A DNA stretch of 64,000 nucleotides from Streptomyces violaceoruber (GTDB lineage Bacteria > Actinomycetota > Actinomycetes > Streptomycetales > Streptomycetaceae). The DNA is taken from assembly GCA_000720805.1 (NCBI GenBank), contig JODI01000014.1, positions 181,003-245,002 on the forward strand, in the 5' to 3' direction. Under the pieces are notes generated by a model that was given only the letters and a program-made list of their open reading frames with translations, did no database searches and had not been told where the DNA came from. The position numbers were made by a program, and so were the translations under genes. This document shows, one piece after another, positions 33,788 through 42,462 of this stretch (position 1 is its first letter; each line of letters starts with the position of its first letter).

Positions 33788-34768
33788 GTGGCCGCTGTAC
33801 TACGGGAACATGCAGGTACAGAGGAGGTTGACGTAACTCCTCACCGAACGGGCGGCGCGCATCCGAAGCGAAAACGCTTTCAAGGACGCTCCGGCAGTGC
33901 CCTGTTTCTGCTCATGCTGCCCGGCCTCGCCTACTTCCTGCTGTTCCACTACGGCGCACTGGTCGGCAACGTCATCGCCTTCAAGGAGTACGTCCCCTTC
34001 GACGGCCTCTGGGGCAGCCCGTGGGTCGGCCTGGGCAACTTCCAGCGGATGTTCGAGGACGGGGAGTTCTGGGCCGCCGTCCTCAACACCGTCTGGATCG
34101 CCGTCCTCCAGCTGGTCTTCTACTTCCCGGTGCCGCTCGGCCTGGCGCTGCTGCTGCACAGCCTCACCCGGAGCTCGGTGCGCCGGTTCGTGCAGTCGGT
34201 GGCGTATCTGCCGCACTTCATCTCGTGGGTGATCGTCGTCGCCCTCTTCCAGCAGCTGCTCGGCGACACCGGCCTGCTCAACTCCTCGCTGGACGGCATG
34301 GGGTTGCACAGCGTCGACATCATCGGCAACCCCGACGCCTTCAAGCCGCTCGTCGTCGCCCAGGTCATCTGGAAGGACGCCGGCTGGGGCACGATCATCT
34401 TCCTCGCCGCGCTGGCCCAGGTCGACGAGCAGCAGTACGAGGCCGCCGCGATCGACGGCGCGGGCCCCTGGCGGCGCTTCTGGCACGTCACCCTGCCCGC
34501 CATCCGCCCCGTGGTCGTGCTGCTGCTCATCATGCGGCTCGGCGACATCCTCTCCGTCGGCTTCGAGCAGATGCTGCTCCAGCGCGACGCGGTCGGCCCG
34601 GAGGCCTCCGAGATCATCGACACCTTCGTCTACTACCAGGGCATCGTCGGCGGCGACTACGGATTCGCCGCCGCCGCGGGCCTGTTCAAGGGCGTCATCG
34701 GCGCCCTCCTCGTCTACGCCGCCAACAAGGTCGCCCACCGCCTCGGCGAACAGGGGGTCTACAAGTGA
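33788..34768 (+). CDS. Oligosaccharide ABC transporter permease, LplB type
   Basis: A 326-residue inner-membrane component with about six helices, of the LplB/YteP group (polygalacturonan or rhamnogalacturonan oligosaccharide and related importers). LMLPGLAYFLLFHYGALVG is helix 1, AYLPHFISWVIVVALFQQLL helix 3, and EAAAIDGAGPWRRFWHVTLP the EAA motif. The GTG 33788 start leaves a 35-residue basic N-terminus containing a second operator-like palindrome in its DNA. The stop overlaps the next permease start (GTGA). No ATPase is encoded here, so a shared MsiK-type ATPase is likely. Confidence 0.88.
   Translation: MAAVLREHAGTEEVDVTPHRTGGAHPKRKRFQGRSGSALFLLMLPGLAYFLLFHYGALVGNVIAFKEYVPFDGLWGSPWVGLGNFQRMFEDGEFWAAVLNTVWIAVLQLVFYFPVPLGLALLLHSLTRSSVRRFVQSVAYLPHFISWVIVVALFQQLLGDTGLLNSSLDGMGLHSVDIIGNPDAFKPLVVAQVIWKDAGWGTIIFLAALAQVDEQQYEAAAIDGAGPWRRFWHVTLPAIRPVVVLLLIMRLGDILSVGFEQMLLQRDAVGPEASEIIDTFVYYQGIVGGDYGFAAAAGLFKGVIGALLVYAANKVAHRLGEQGVYK
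33869..33882. promoter_or_regulatory. LacI-type operator O2 inside permease 5' end
   Basis: CGAAAACGCTTTCA differs by one base from the palindromic LacI-family pattern TGAAAACGCTTTCA. It lies 133 bp after O1 and 81 bp into the permease gene, where a second repressor site could support looping or roadblock repression. Confidence 0.6.
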
Positions 34769-35652
34769 GTGCTCACGCCCGGCCCGGCTGGATGGAGAAG
34801 CCGAAGCCGCTCACCCAGGCCGCCAAAGCCCTCGCGCTCGTCGCCGTCGTGCTGCTGGTCTGCGTGCCGTTCCTCGTCATCGTGTCGACCTCGCTGGCCT
34901 CCACCGACGAGGTCGTCGACAACGGCGGCTGGGTGCTGTGGCCGACCGAGCCGACCCTCGACGCCTACCGCGACATCCTCGAGGGCGGGATCGTCACCCA
35001 CGCCCTCGGTGTCAGCGCCGGCGTCACCATCGTCGGCACCCTGCTCAGCCTCGCCTGCACGGTGACCCTCGCCTACGCGCTGTCCCGCCCCGGCGTCTTC
35101 GGCGCCCGGCCCGCGCTGCTGCTGATCCTGTTCACGTTCCTCTTCCCGCCCGGCATGATCCCCGGCTTCCTGCTGGTCAAGGAGCTGGGCCTGCTGGACA
35201 ACTACGCCTCGCTGGTGCTCCCCGTCCTGGTGAACGTGTTCAACCTCGTCGTGCTGCGCGGCTTCTTCCAGGGCATCCCGGAGGAGCTGTACGAGGCCGC
35301 CCGGCTCGACGGGGCGGGGGACTGGCGGGTGCTGGTCTCGATCGTCCTGCCGCTGTCCAAGGCGGCGCTCGCCGTGGTCGGCCTGTTCTACGCGGTGGCG
35401 TACTGGAACTCCTGGTTCTACGCCTCGCTCTACCTGGAGAGCGACCACTGGCCCCTCCAACAGGTGCTGCGCACCTACGTGGTGGCCGGATCCGGACTCA
35501 CCGACGCGACGACCGGTGAGGGCACGGTCACCGCCCCGCAGACCGTGCAGATGGCGGTGCTGGTGATCGCCACCGTGCCGATCCTGCTCGTCTACCCGTT
35601 CCTGCAGAAGTACTTCACCAAGGGCGTGCTCACGGGCGCCATCAAGAGCTGA
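34765..35652 (+). CDS. Oligosaccharide ABC transporter permease, YtcP/LplC type
   Basis: A 295-residue partner permease. KALALVAVVLLVCVPFLVIV is helix 1; MIPGFLLVKELGLLDNYASLV and the EAA-type loop YEAARLDGAGDWRVLVSIVLP match carbohydrate ABC permeases of the MalG/LplC class. It starts with GTG inside the preceding stop. After its stop the sequence repeats fragments of GAGAGCTGACC twice before the next gene, apparently short duplications of its own 3' end. Confidence 0.9.
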   Translation: MSAHARPGWMEKPKPLTQAAKALALVAVVLLVCVPFLVIVSTSLASTDEVVDNGGWVLWPTEPTLDAYRDILEGGIVTHALGVSAGVTIVGTLLSLACTVTLAYALSRPGVFGARPALLLILFTFLFPPGMIPGFLLVKELGLLDNYASLVLPVLVNVFNLVVLRGFFQGIPEELYEAARLDGAGDWRVLVSIVLPLSKAALAVVGLFYAVAYWNSWFYASLYLESDHWPLQQVLRTYVVAGSGLTDATTGEGTVTAPQTVQMAVLVIATVPILLVYPFLQKYFTKGVLTGAIKS

Positions 35653-35732
35653 CCCGGTCCATCACCGAGAGCTGACCCGCTCCCCGAGAGCTGACAAACC
35701 GTCAAGAGCCGTGCTCAGAAAGGTCAACGCTC

Positions 35733-37385
35733 ATGCCCAGCATCTCCCGCCGTACCCTGCTGCGTTCCGCGGCCGCGGTCGGCGCCGCTGTCTCCGCCCC
35801 CACCCTGCTCACAGCCTGCTCCACCGGTTCCGGCGACAGCGACGTCTCCAACGCCGGCAAGAAACTCGCCCCCTGGCCCGCCTACCGGCCCACCACCACC
35901 GCCCCCAAGCCGGACCTGGCCCCCACCGACGCCGGTGTCCAGGCCGGGTACACCGCCTACCCGTCCGACCTGGTCAAGTCCGTCTCCCGCACCCCCGGCG
36001 ACGGCTCCACCATCAAGGTCATGACGGTCTCCTTCGGCACCCCGCCCAAGCCCGCCTCCGCCAACCAGTTCTGGGCAGCGGTGGAGAAGGCCCTCGGCGT
36101 GAAGATCGAGTACACGATCGTCTCCCAGGCCGACTACCAGAAGAAGATGGCCACCGTGATGGCCGCCGACCCCGACGCCCTGCCGGACATCATCAACCTC
36201 TTCTCCGGGTTCGTGCTGCCCCGCGAGGCCGAGTTCGTGCAGCGGCGCGCCGAGGACCTCACGCCGTACCTGTCCGGTGAGGCCGTCGCCGACTACCCGA
36301 ACCTCGCGAACATCCCCACTCACGCCTGGCGCGACATGGGCCGCATCGGCGGCCGCATCTACGGCATTCCCCTGGAACGCCCGCTGCCCGGCTCCACCCT
36401 CTGGCTCAACCAGGAGATGTTCGCCGGCGCCGGGATGAAGGAGGGCTGGACCGCCGCCGACTTCGCCGCCGTCGCCAAGCGGGCGACCAGCGGACGGACG
36501 TACGCGCTCGGCGCCGCCCAGGGCTCCCTCTTCGGCAACGCCGTGCACTCCGCCGCCCACAACGCGCCCCAGGAGTGGGCCGTCACCAAGGACGGCACCT
36601 TCCAGCCGGGCTGGGCCGACGAACGCTTCAAGGCGGCCGTCGCCTTCCAGTCGGAACTGCGCAAGGCGGGCTCCTACCATCCGGACGCCACCTCCATCTC
36701 CCAGATCGACCTGACTACCCTCTACTACAACGGCACGGTCGGCTCCATGCAGGACGGCTTCGGCGCCTACCTGCCCAAGTACCGCGAGTCGAAGGGCAAG
36801 CTGACCCCGGCCGCCGCGCTGCCGTACAGCGTCGACGGCACGCCCGGCGGTATCGTCGCCGCTCGCCGCTCCTTCGGTTACACCGTGCTGAAGAAGGCGA
36901 AGAAGGAACGCATCGAGCTGCTGCTGCGCATCCTCGACTACCTCGCCGCCCCCTTCGGCAGCAAGGAGTGGGAACTCGTCCACTACGGCGTCGAGGGCAC
37001 CCACTTCACCCGCGGCACGGACGGCTCCCCTCAGCCCACCAAGCTCGGCGAGGTGGAGAACAACACCAACCTGCCCCTGAAGTACCTCGCCGAAGGCCCC
37101 CAGGTGCTGTTCGTGCCGGGCATGCCGGACGCCGTACGGGCGCTGCACGCCTGGCAGCTCAAGACCGTCCCGCGCGCCATCCGCAACGCCTCCTACGGCC
37201 TGCAGTCCCGCACGAAGAACGCCCAGGGCACGACACTGAAGGCGCTGCTCGAGGACACTGTGACCGGCATCGTCGCCGGTCGCGTCCCGCTGTCGGAGTG
37301 GGACGGGGCGGTGAAGAAGTGGCGCTCCCGGGGCGGCGACAGAATGGCCGAGGAGTTCGCCAAGGACTACGACGCCAACACGTGA
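35733..37385 (+). CDS. Oligosaccharide-binding lipoprotein (YtcQ/LplA type)
   Basis: A 550-residue extracellular solute-binding protein. SRRTLLRSAAAVGAAVSAP is a Tat signal ending in the lipobox LLTAC, so it should be a Tat-exported lipoprotein. The long binding domain (TIKVMTVSFGTPPK at the first lobe, GRIYGIPLERPLPGSTLWLN at the hinge) fits the large YtcQ/LplA binding proteins rather than the shorter maltose type. AAAGG lies 10 bases upstream. With the two LplB/LplC permeases it forms an importer for complex oligosaccharides, plausibly rhamnogalacturonan- or glucuronide-containing. Confidence 0.87.
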   Translation: MPSISRRTLLRSAAAVGAAVSAPTLLTACSTGSGDSDVSNAGKKLAPWPAYRPTTTAPKPDLAPTDAGVQAGYTAYPSDLVKSVSRTPGDGSTIKVMTVSFGTPPKPASANQFWAAVEKALGVKIEYTIVSQADYQKKMATVMAADPDALPDIINLFSGFVLPREAEFVQRRAEDLTPYLSGEAVADYPNLANIPTHAWRDMGRIGGRIYGIPLERPLPGSTLWLNQEMFAGAGMKEGWTAADFAAVAKRATSGRTYALGAAQGSLFGNAVHSAAHNAPQEWAVTKDGTFQPGWADERFKAAVAFQSELRKAGSYHPDATSISQIDLTTLYYNGTVGSMQDGFGAYLPKYRESKGKLTPAAALPYSVDGTPGGIVAARRSFGYTVLKKAKKERIELLLRILDYLAAPFGSKEWELVHYGVEGTHFTRGTDGSPQPTKLGEVENNTNLPLKYLAEGPQVLFVPGMPDAVRALHAWQLKTVPRAIRNASYGLQSRTKNAQGTTLKALLEDTVTGIVAGRVPLSEWDGAVKKWRSRGGDRMAEEFAKDYDANT

Positions 37386-37433
37386 CCGGGTGCCGGTGCG
37401 AGACGGGTGCCGGTGGAAAAGGAGACGCGGGGG

Positions 37434-38495
37434 ATGGGGAGCGACATGGAGTCCAAGCGGCGGGTCACGATCCGGGAGGTCGCCGAGCGGGCGGGCGTGT
37501 CGATGGCCACCGCCTCCCGCGCCCTGAGCGGCAACCACCCGGTGCCCGCCGCGACCCGGGCCCGGGTGCTGCGCGCCGCCCGCGACCTCGACTACGTCGC
37601 CAACGCGCACGCCCGCGCCCTGGTCGGCGGCGGCCGCAAGATGGCCGCCGTCGTCGTCCGCCAGGTCACCAGCCCGTTCTACGCCCAGGTCGCCGAGGGC
37701 GTGGAGGCGGAGGCCGCCGACCGGGGCTGGCTGTGCGTGGTGGGCGCGACCGGCGGTGACCCGCAGCGCGAGATGGAGTTCGTGCAGCTCATGCGGGAGG
37801 AGGGCGCGCGGTTGGTGATCCTGGTCGGAGGAGTCGTCGAGGACGACGCCTACCGGGAGCGCGTCACCCACTACGCGCAGGCCCTCGACGCCACCGGCGC
37901 CCGGCTGGTGCTGTGCGGACGGCCCGCGCCCGATCCCGACATCCCCGCGCTGGTCGTCGAGTTCGACAACGAGGCGGGGGCGCGGGCCATCACCGGGCAT
38001 CTGCTGTCGGCCGGTCATCGCCGGATCGTCTTCCTCGGCGGGCTGCCCGGCAACACCGCGCTCGACGCCCGCGTCACCGGCTACCGGGCCGCGCTCGCGG
38101 AGCACGGGTTGCCGGCCGAGGCCGCGCATGTCGTCGACTGCGGGCTGGGCCGTGCGGCCGGCCTGCGGGCGATGACCGATCTCCTCAAGGAGACACGGGA
38201 GTTCACCGCCGTGTTCGCCGGTGACGACATGGTCGCCGCGGGGGCGCTGCGCGCGATCGCCGATGCGGGGCTCACCGTCCCCGACGACATGTCCGTCGTG
38301 GGTTACAACGACATTCCGCTCGCGGAGGACTTCAATCCGCCGCTGACCACGGTGCGCACGCCCGCGGAGGAACTCGGGCGTGCCGCGGTACGCATCGCCC
38401 TGCGCGACCCCGAGCACGCCGCCGGCAGCCACCATTTGCTCGGCACGCACATCGTTGTGCGCCGGAGCGTCGCGGCTCCGCCGGAAGGGTTGTGA
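37434..38495 (+). CDS. LacI-family transcriptional repressor
   Basis: A 353-residue regulator: LacI helix-turn-helix and hinge helix (VTIREVAERAGVSMATASRAL, then RARVLRAARDLDYVANAHAR) and a sugar-binding periplasmic-type domain (about 65-350; AVVVRQVTSPFYAQVAEGVEAEA, FAGDDMVAAGALRAIADAGL, VGYNDIPLAEDFNPPLTTVR). ATG 37434 has GGAG 9 bases upstream; GTG 37407 is possible. It follows the importer genes and probably binds the LacI-type operators at 33736 and 33869. Confidence 0.9.
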   Translation: MGSDMESKRRVTIREVAERAGVSMATASRALSGNHPVPAATRARVLRAARDLDYVANAHARALVGGGRKMAAVVVRQVTSPFYAQVAEGVEAEAADRGWLCVVGATGGDPQREMEFVQLMREEGARLVILVGGVVEDDAYRERVTHYAQALDATGARLVLCGRPAPDPDIPALVVEFDNEAGARAITGHLLSAGHRRIVFLGGLPGNTALDARVTGYRAALAEHGLPAEAAHVVDCGLGRAAGLRAMTDLLKETREFTAVFAGDDMVAAGALRAIADAGLTVPDDMSVVGYNDIPLAEDFNPPLTTVRTPAEELGRAAVRIALRDPEHAAGSHHLLGTHIVVRRSVAAPPEGL

Positions 38496-38504
38496 GTTCG
38501 CTGC

Positions 38505-38553
38505 GGGTGATCTGTGGCTGGTCGCGCAGTTCCCCGCGCCCCTTAGGGGCGCC
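38505..38553. repeat. Streptomyces-type dispersed intergenic repeat
   Basis: The sequence GGTCGCGCAGTTCCCCGCGC followed by CCCTTAGGGGCGCC is, as I recall, one of the most abundant short intergenic repeats in Streptomyces. Its palindrome GCGCCCCT/AGGGGCGC (38536-38552) can fold into a hairpin between the repressor gene and the DUF2264 gene, and may attenuate read-through. Confidence 0.7.
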
Positions 38554-38590
38554 AAGCCCGCCCCCTGACCAACGGAGGACCGAACCCCGT

Positions 38591-40537
38591 ATGACCGCGC
38601 CGCACGTGTCGCTCCCCGGCGACCCGACGCATCTGCTCCCGCCCCCCGACCACCTCTCGTCTCCGATCACCGGCTGGACCCGCGCCCACTGGGAGGCGAT
38701 GGCCGACCGCCTCCTCGACGGGCTGCTGCCGTACGCCTCGCCGGGTCTCGCCCAGTACCGGCTGCCCGGGCCGGCCAGCCACTCCGGGCCCTGGTCGGAC
38801 GGACTGGAGGGCTTCGCCCGTTCCTTCCTCCTCGCCGCCTTCCGCATCGCGGGCTCGGACGGCCGCGTCGGCCCCGCTCTCATCGAGCGGTACGCGGCCG
38901 GGCTCGCCGCCGGTACCGACCCGCGCGGCGACGAACGCTGGCCGCCCATCACCGACCGCGCCCAGCCCATGGTCGAGGCCGCCTCGATCGCGATCGCCCT
39001 GCACGAGTCGCGCCGCTGGCTGTGGGACCACCTCGACGACCGCGTACGCGGGCACGTCACCGACTGGCTGGGCGGGTTCGTCGGCGCCGACGTCAACGAC
39101 TCCAACTGGCGTCTGTTCCAGGTCATCGCGGAGGAGTTCCTGGCCTCCGTCGGCGCCCCGCACCGCCGTGCCGAGATCGACGCCGGGCTGGCCCGCCTGG
39201 ACGACTGGTACCGGGGCGGCGGCTGGTACACCGACGGCGACGGCCGCAAGTTCGACTACTACAACGCCTGGGCCCTGCACCTGTACCCGGTGCTGTGGGC
39301 GCGCATCGCGGGCCCGCGCGCGAACCCGGAGACGGTGGCCCGGCACCGTAACCGGCTGCGTGAGTTCCTCGCCGTCCACCAGCACTTCTTCGGCTCCGAC
39401 GGCGCCCCCGTCCACCAGGGCCGCTCCCTCACCTACCGCTTCGGGACCACCGCCCCGCTGTGGGCGGGCGCCCTCGCCGACGCCACCCCGCTGCCGCCCG
39501 GCCGCACCCGCCGCCTCGCCTCGGGCGCCCTGAAGCACTTCGCCGAACGCGGGGCGCCCGACGAGCGGGGGCTGCTCAGCCTCGGCTGGTACCGGCCCTT
39601 CCTCCCCGTCACCCAGCCCTACTCGGGCCCCGCCTCCCCGTACTGGGCGAGCAAGGCATTCCTCGGGCTGCTGCTGCCCGAGGACCACCCGGTGTGGACG
39701 GCACCCGAGGAACCCGCCCCCGTCGACACGGCCGACGTCCGGCTCGCGCTGCCCGCACCGGGCTGGCTCCTGCACTCCACCGCGGCCGACGGGATCGTAC
39801 GGCTCGTCAACCACGGCAGCGACCGGTTCCCGCCCCCGCCGGCGACCGCCGAGGAAAGCCCGCACTACGCCCGGTTCGCCTACTCCAGCGCGACGGCCCC
39901 CGAAACACCGGACGCGACGCCACCGGCCACCGGACCGGACAACCACCTCGCCCTGCTCGGCCCCGACGGCACGCCGTCCCCACGCGGCCGCATCCACCCG
40001 CTCGGCGCCTCGGGCAACCGCGCCGCCTCCTGGCACCGGGCGCTGGGACACCGCGTCGAGACGGTGAGCGTGGTCCACGGCCCGTGGGAGGTGCGCGTGC
40101 ACCACCTCGACGTCCCGCCGGGAACCCCGGTCCGCGAGGGCGGCTGGGCCGTCGCCGACGACACCGCGCCGCCAGTCGCGCTGGCCGGCCCCGGCCAGGC
40201 GTCGGCCCGCCGCGCGGACGGCCTGACCAGCGCGATCGTCGGCCTGTACGGCTGGGACGGCGCCCGGGGCAGGGTCGTCACGGCCGTCGACGGCAACGCC
40301 GTCGGCCACCACTCGGCGACACCCGTGCTCGAACTGGGCGACGCCGGGCGCCTGTTGGTCACCCTGGTGGTGCTCGGCGCCGACCCGGACGCGCCACGCG
40401 CGGGAGCGGCGGCGTCGGTCGCCGAGGACGGAACCGTGGAGATCCGCTTCCCGGACGGAACCCGGGAGCGGGTGCCGCCAGGGCTCAGCGACGTGTCAGA
40501 GCCAACGCCCGCTCCAGCGCCCGAAGGAACGAGTTGA
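38591..40537 (+). CDS. DUF2264-domain protein (possible glucuronidase-like glycoside hydrolase)
   Basis: A 648-residue cytoplasmic protein; the DUF2264 domain occupies about residues 15-375 (WTRAHWEAMADRLLDGLLPY, GPWSDGLEGFARSFLLAAFR, DVNDSNWRLFQVIAEEFL, FDYYNAWALHLYPVLWARI). The fold is (alpha/alpha)-barrel-like. From memory, characterised DUF2264 proteins include a beta-glucuronidase family acting on arabinogalactan side chains; transfer of that activity here is inference. No export signal is present, which fits hydrolysis of imported oligosaccharides. Its last 53 bp overlap the convergent cobC gene. Confidence 0.82.
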   Translation: MTAPHVSLPGDPTHLLPPPDHLSSPITGWTRAHWEAMADRLLDGLLPYASPGLAQYRLPGPASHSGPWSDGLEGFARSFLLAAFRIAGSDGRVGPALIERYAAGLAAGTDPRGDERWPPITDRAQPMVEAASIAIALHESRRWLWDHLDDRVRGHVTDWLGGFVGADVNDSNWRLFQVIAEEFLASVGAPHRRAEIDAGLARLDDWYRGGGWYTDGDGRKFDYYNAWALHLYPVLWARIAGPRANPETVARHRNRLREFLAVHQHFFGSDGAPVHQGRSLTYRFGTTAPLWAGALADATPLPPGRTRRLASGALKHFAERGAPDERGLLSLGWYRPFLPVTQPYSGPASPYWASKAFLGLLLPEDHPVWTAPEEPAPVDTADVRLALPAPGWLLHSTAADGIVRLVNHGSDRFPPPPATAEESPHYARFAYSSATAPETPDATPPATGPDNHLALLGPDGTPSPRGRIHPLGASGNRAASWHRALGHRVETVSVVHGPWEVRVHHLDVPPGTPVREGGWAVADDTAPPVALAGPGQASARRADGLTSAIVGLYGWDGARGRVVTAVDGNAVGHHSATPVLELGDAGRLLVTLVVLGADPDAPRAGAAASVAEDGTVEIRFPDGTRERVPPGLSDVSEPTPAPAPEGTS

Positions 40538-41546
40538 CGGTCGCCCGGTCCCGCACCGCCAGCCGCAGCCACTCCTCGTCCAGCCCCGGAAAGGTGTCCC
40601 CGCGCCGGACCGCGAAACCGAGATCGCGCAGGTGCGCGCGTACGGCGTGGGCCTTCGGCAGTCGTACGAGGACGAAGGGGCCCTCGGCCGGGCCGGCCAC
40701 CCGCAGCCCGTCGGCGGCGAACTCCTCCAGCCCCGCGACGAGATGGGCCCGGTCGGCGGCGACGCGGTGGGCGGCGTGGGCGGCCTCCGCCAGCGCTCGC
40801 GGGGCCACACACGCCTGTGCCGCCGCGAGGGCGGGGCTGGACACCGGCCACAGGGGCTGGGCGCGTTCCAGGTCCGCGATCGTCTCGGGGGCCGCCAGCA
40901 CATAGCCGATGCGCAGACCGGCCAGCCCCCAGGTCTTGGTCAGGCTGCGCAGCACCACCAGCCCGGGCACGTCGGTCCGCCCGGCCAGCGCCTCACGCTC
41001 GCCGGGCACCGCGTCCATGAAGGCCTCGTCCACGACCAACGTCCGCCCCGGACGGGCCAGTCCGGCGATCGCGGCGGCCGGGTGCAGCACGGATGTGGGG
41101 TTCGTCGGGTTGCCGATCACCACCAGGTCCGCGTCCTCAGGTACGGCCGCCGGATCCAGCCGGAAACCGTCCTCCTCCCGCAGCAGCACCCGGTCGACCG
41201 TGTGCCCCGCGTCCCGCAGGGCCGCCTCCGGCTCGGTGAACTGCGGGTGCACGACCACCGGCCGGCGTACCTTCAGGGCGCGCGCGAGCAGCACGAACGC
41301 CTCCGCGGCGCCCGCCGTCAGCAGCACCCGCTGCACCGGGAGCCCGTGCCGAGCCGCCACCGCCGCCCGAGCGACCCGCCCGTCCGGATAGGCGGCCAGA
41401 CCGGTCAGCGACTCGGCGATCCGCTCCCGCAGCCACGCCGGCGGGGTGTCCGCGCGGACGTTCACGGCGAGGTCGACGAGGGCCGAGCCGTCGTCACGCA
41501 CCTCGGCGTCGCCGTGGTGCCGCAGGTCGTGGCCCTCAGTGCGCAT
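40485..41546 (-). CDS. cobC: CobC-like PLP-dependent enzyme (Rv2231c family)
   Basis: A 353-residue class I/II aminotransferase-fold enzyme, the actinobacterial CobC counterpart of CobD threonine-phosphate decarboxylase that supplies aminopropanol phosphate. DLAVNVRADTPPAWLRERI is the family N-terminus, VVIGNPTNPTSVLH the cofactor Asn/Pro loop, LVVDEAFMD the PLP Asp and LRSLTKTWGLAGLRIGY the Schiff-base Lys. ATG 41546 overlaps the cbiX stop by 11 bp. It is the last gene of the minus-strand cob operon and overlaps DUF2264 at its 3' end. Confidence 0.87.
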   Translation of the reverse strand: MRTEGHDLRHHGDAEVRDDGSALVDLAVNVRADTPPAWLRERIAESLTGLAAYPDGRVARAAVAARHGLPVQRVLLTAGAAEAFVLLARALKVRRPVVVHPQFTEPEAALRDAGHTVDRVLLREEDGFRLDPAAVPEDADLVVIGNPTNPTSVLHPAAAIAGLARPGRTLVVDEAFMDAVPGEREALAGRTDVPGLVVLRSLTKTWGLAGLRIGYVLAAPETIADLERAQPLWPVSSPALAAAQACVAPRALAEAAHAAHRVAADRAHLVAGLEEFAADGLRVAGPAEGPFVLVRLPKAHAVRAHLRDLGFAVRRGDTFPGLDEEWLRLAVRDRATVNSFLRALERALALTRR

Positions 41547-42462
41547 GGGAGTGTGCGTGTCCCCCGTGGTGGTGGTGCCCGTGGTGCTCCTCGTCGTCCG
41601 GGTGGAAGTGCGGCTGCTGCGGCAGGCCGACCTTGTCCTCGAACCCGGGCAGCGCGATCCGGTACACACACGAGTCGCAGTTCATCCGCAGATCGCCCTG
41701 GACGGCCTCCGCGTACCGCTCCATCACCAGGTCGAGCAGCTCCGGCTCCGGACCGATCACGTCGGCCGACCGCACCTCGACCTCCGGGTGCGCCGCCGCC
41801 CAGCCCTCCGTCTGCTGCCGCACCCGGTCCGGAAGGATCCCGGTGAACAGGAAGTAGGGCAGGACGACGATCCTTCGCGCCCCGAGCTTCGCGCACCGGT
41901 CGAGGCCGCTCGGCACGTCCGGCGCCGCGAGCGACACGAACGCCGTCTCCACGCCCGCGTAGCCGCGCCCCTCCCACAGCAGCCGGGCCGCCTTGTGCAC
42001 CTCGGCGTTGGCGTCCGGGTCGGTGGAACCGCGCCCGACCAGCAGCACGGTCACGTCGGCCCGGTCCGCCGGCGTGCGCGCGGAGGATCCGAGCGCGTCG
42101 TCCAGCCGCCGCTCCAGCACGGCCAGCAGCGCGGGGTGCGGGCCCAGCGGACGGCCGTAGCTGTACGAGATCCCGGGGTGCCGCTCCTTCTCGCGGGCCA
42201 GCGCCGCCGGGATGTCGCCCTTGGCGTGCCCGGCGGACACCAGCATCAGCGGGACGGCGGCGAACCGGCGTACTCCCCGCTCCACCAGCTCGGTGACGGC
42301 GTCCCCCAGCGGTGGCGGGGACAGCTCGATGAAGCCGCCCGCGACGGGCAGTTCCGGGTGGCGGGCGCCCAGCTCCCGGACGAAGTCGCGGAACGCCTCG
42401 GCTCCGGCATCGTCCCGGGTGCCATGGCCGGCGATGAGCAGGGCGGGCGGCGGGGTGGTCAC
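41536..42462 (-). CDS. cbiX: Sirohydrochlorin chelatase-like protein with His-rich tail
   Basis: A 308-residue CbiX/SirB-type chelatase. Two tandem chelatase halves are visible: LLIAGHGTRDDAGAEAF with FAAVPLMLVSAGHAKGDIP, and VLLVGRGSTDPDANAEVHK with IVVLPYFLFTGILPDRV; each carries a metal-handling His or Tyr/Phe. A CDSC pair precedes the tail, and 12 of the last 24 residues are His, a metal-storage or delivery feature. GTG 42462 overlaps the cobH stop (GTGA) with GAGGAGA upstream. Confidence 0.9.
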   Translation of the reverse strand: MTTPPPALLIAGHGTRDDAGAEAFRDFVRELGARHPELPVAGGFIELSPPPLGDAVTELVERGVRRFAAVPLMLVSAGHAKGDIPAALAREKERHPGISYSYGRPLGPHPALLAVLERRLDDALGSSARTPADRADVTVLLVGRGSTDPDANAEVHKAARLLWEGRGYAGVETAFVSLAAPDVPSGLDRCAKLGARRIVVLPYFLFTGILPDRVRQQTEGWAAAHPEVEVRSADVIGPEPELLDLVMERYAEAVQGDLRMNCDSCVYRIALPGFEDKVGLPQQPHFHPDDEEHHGHHHHGGHAHSHAH

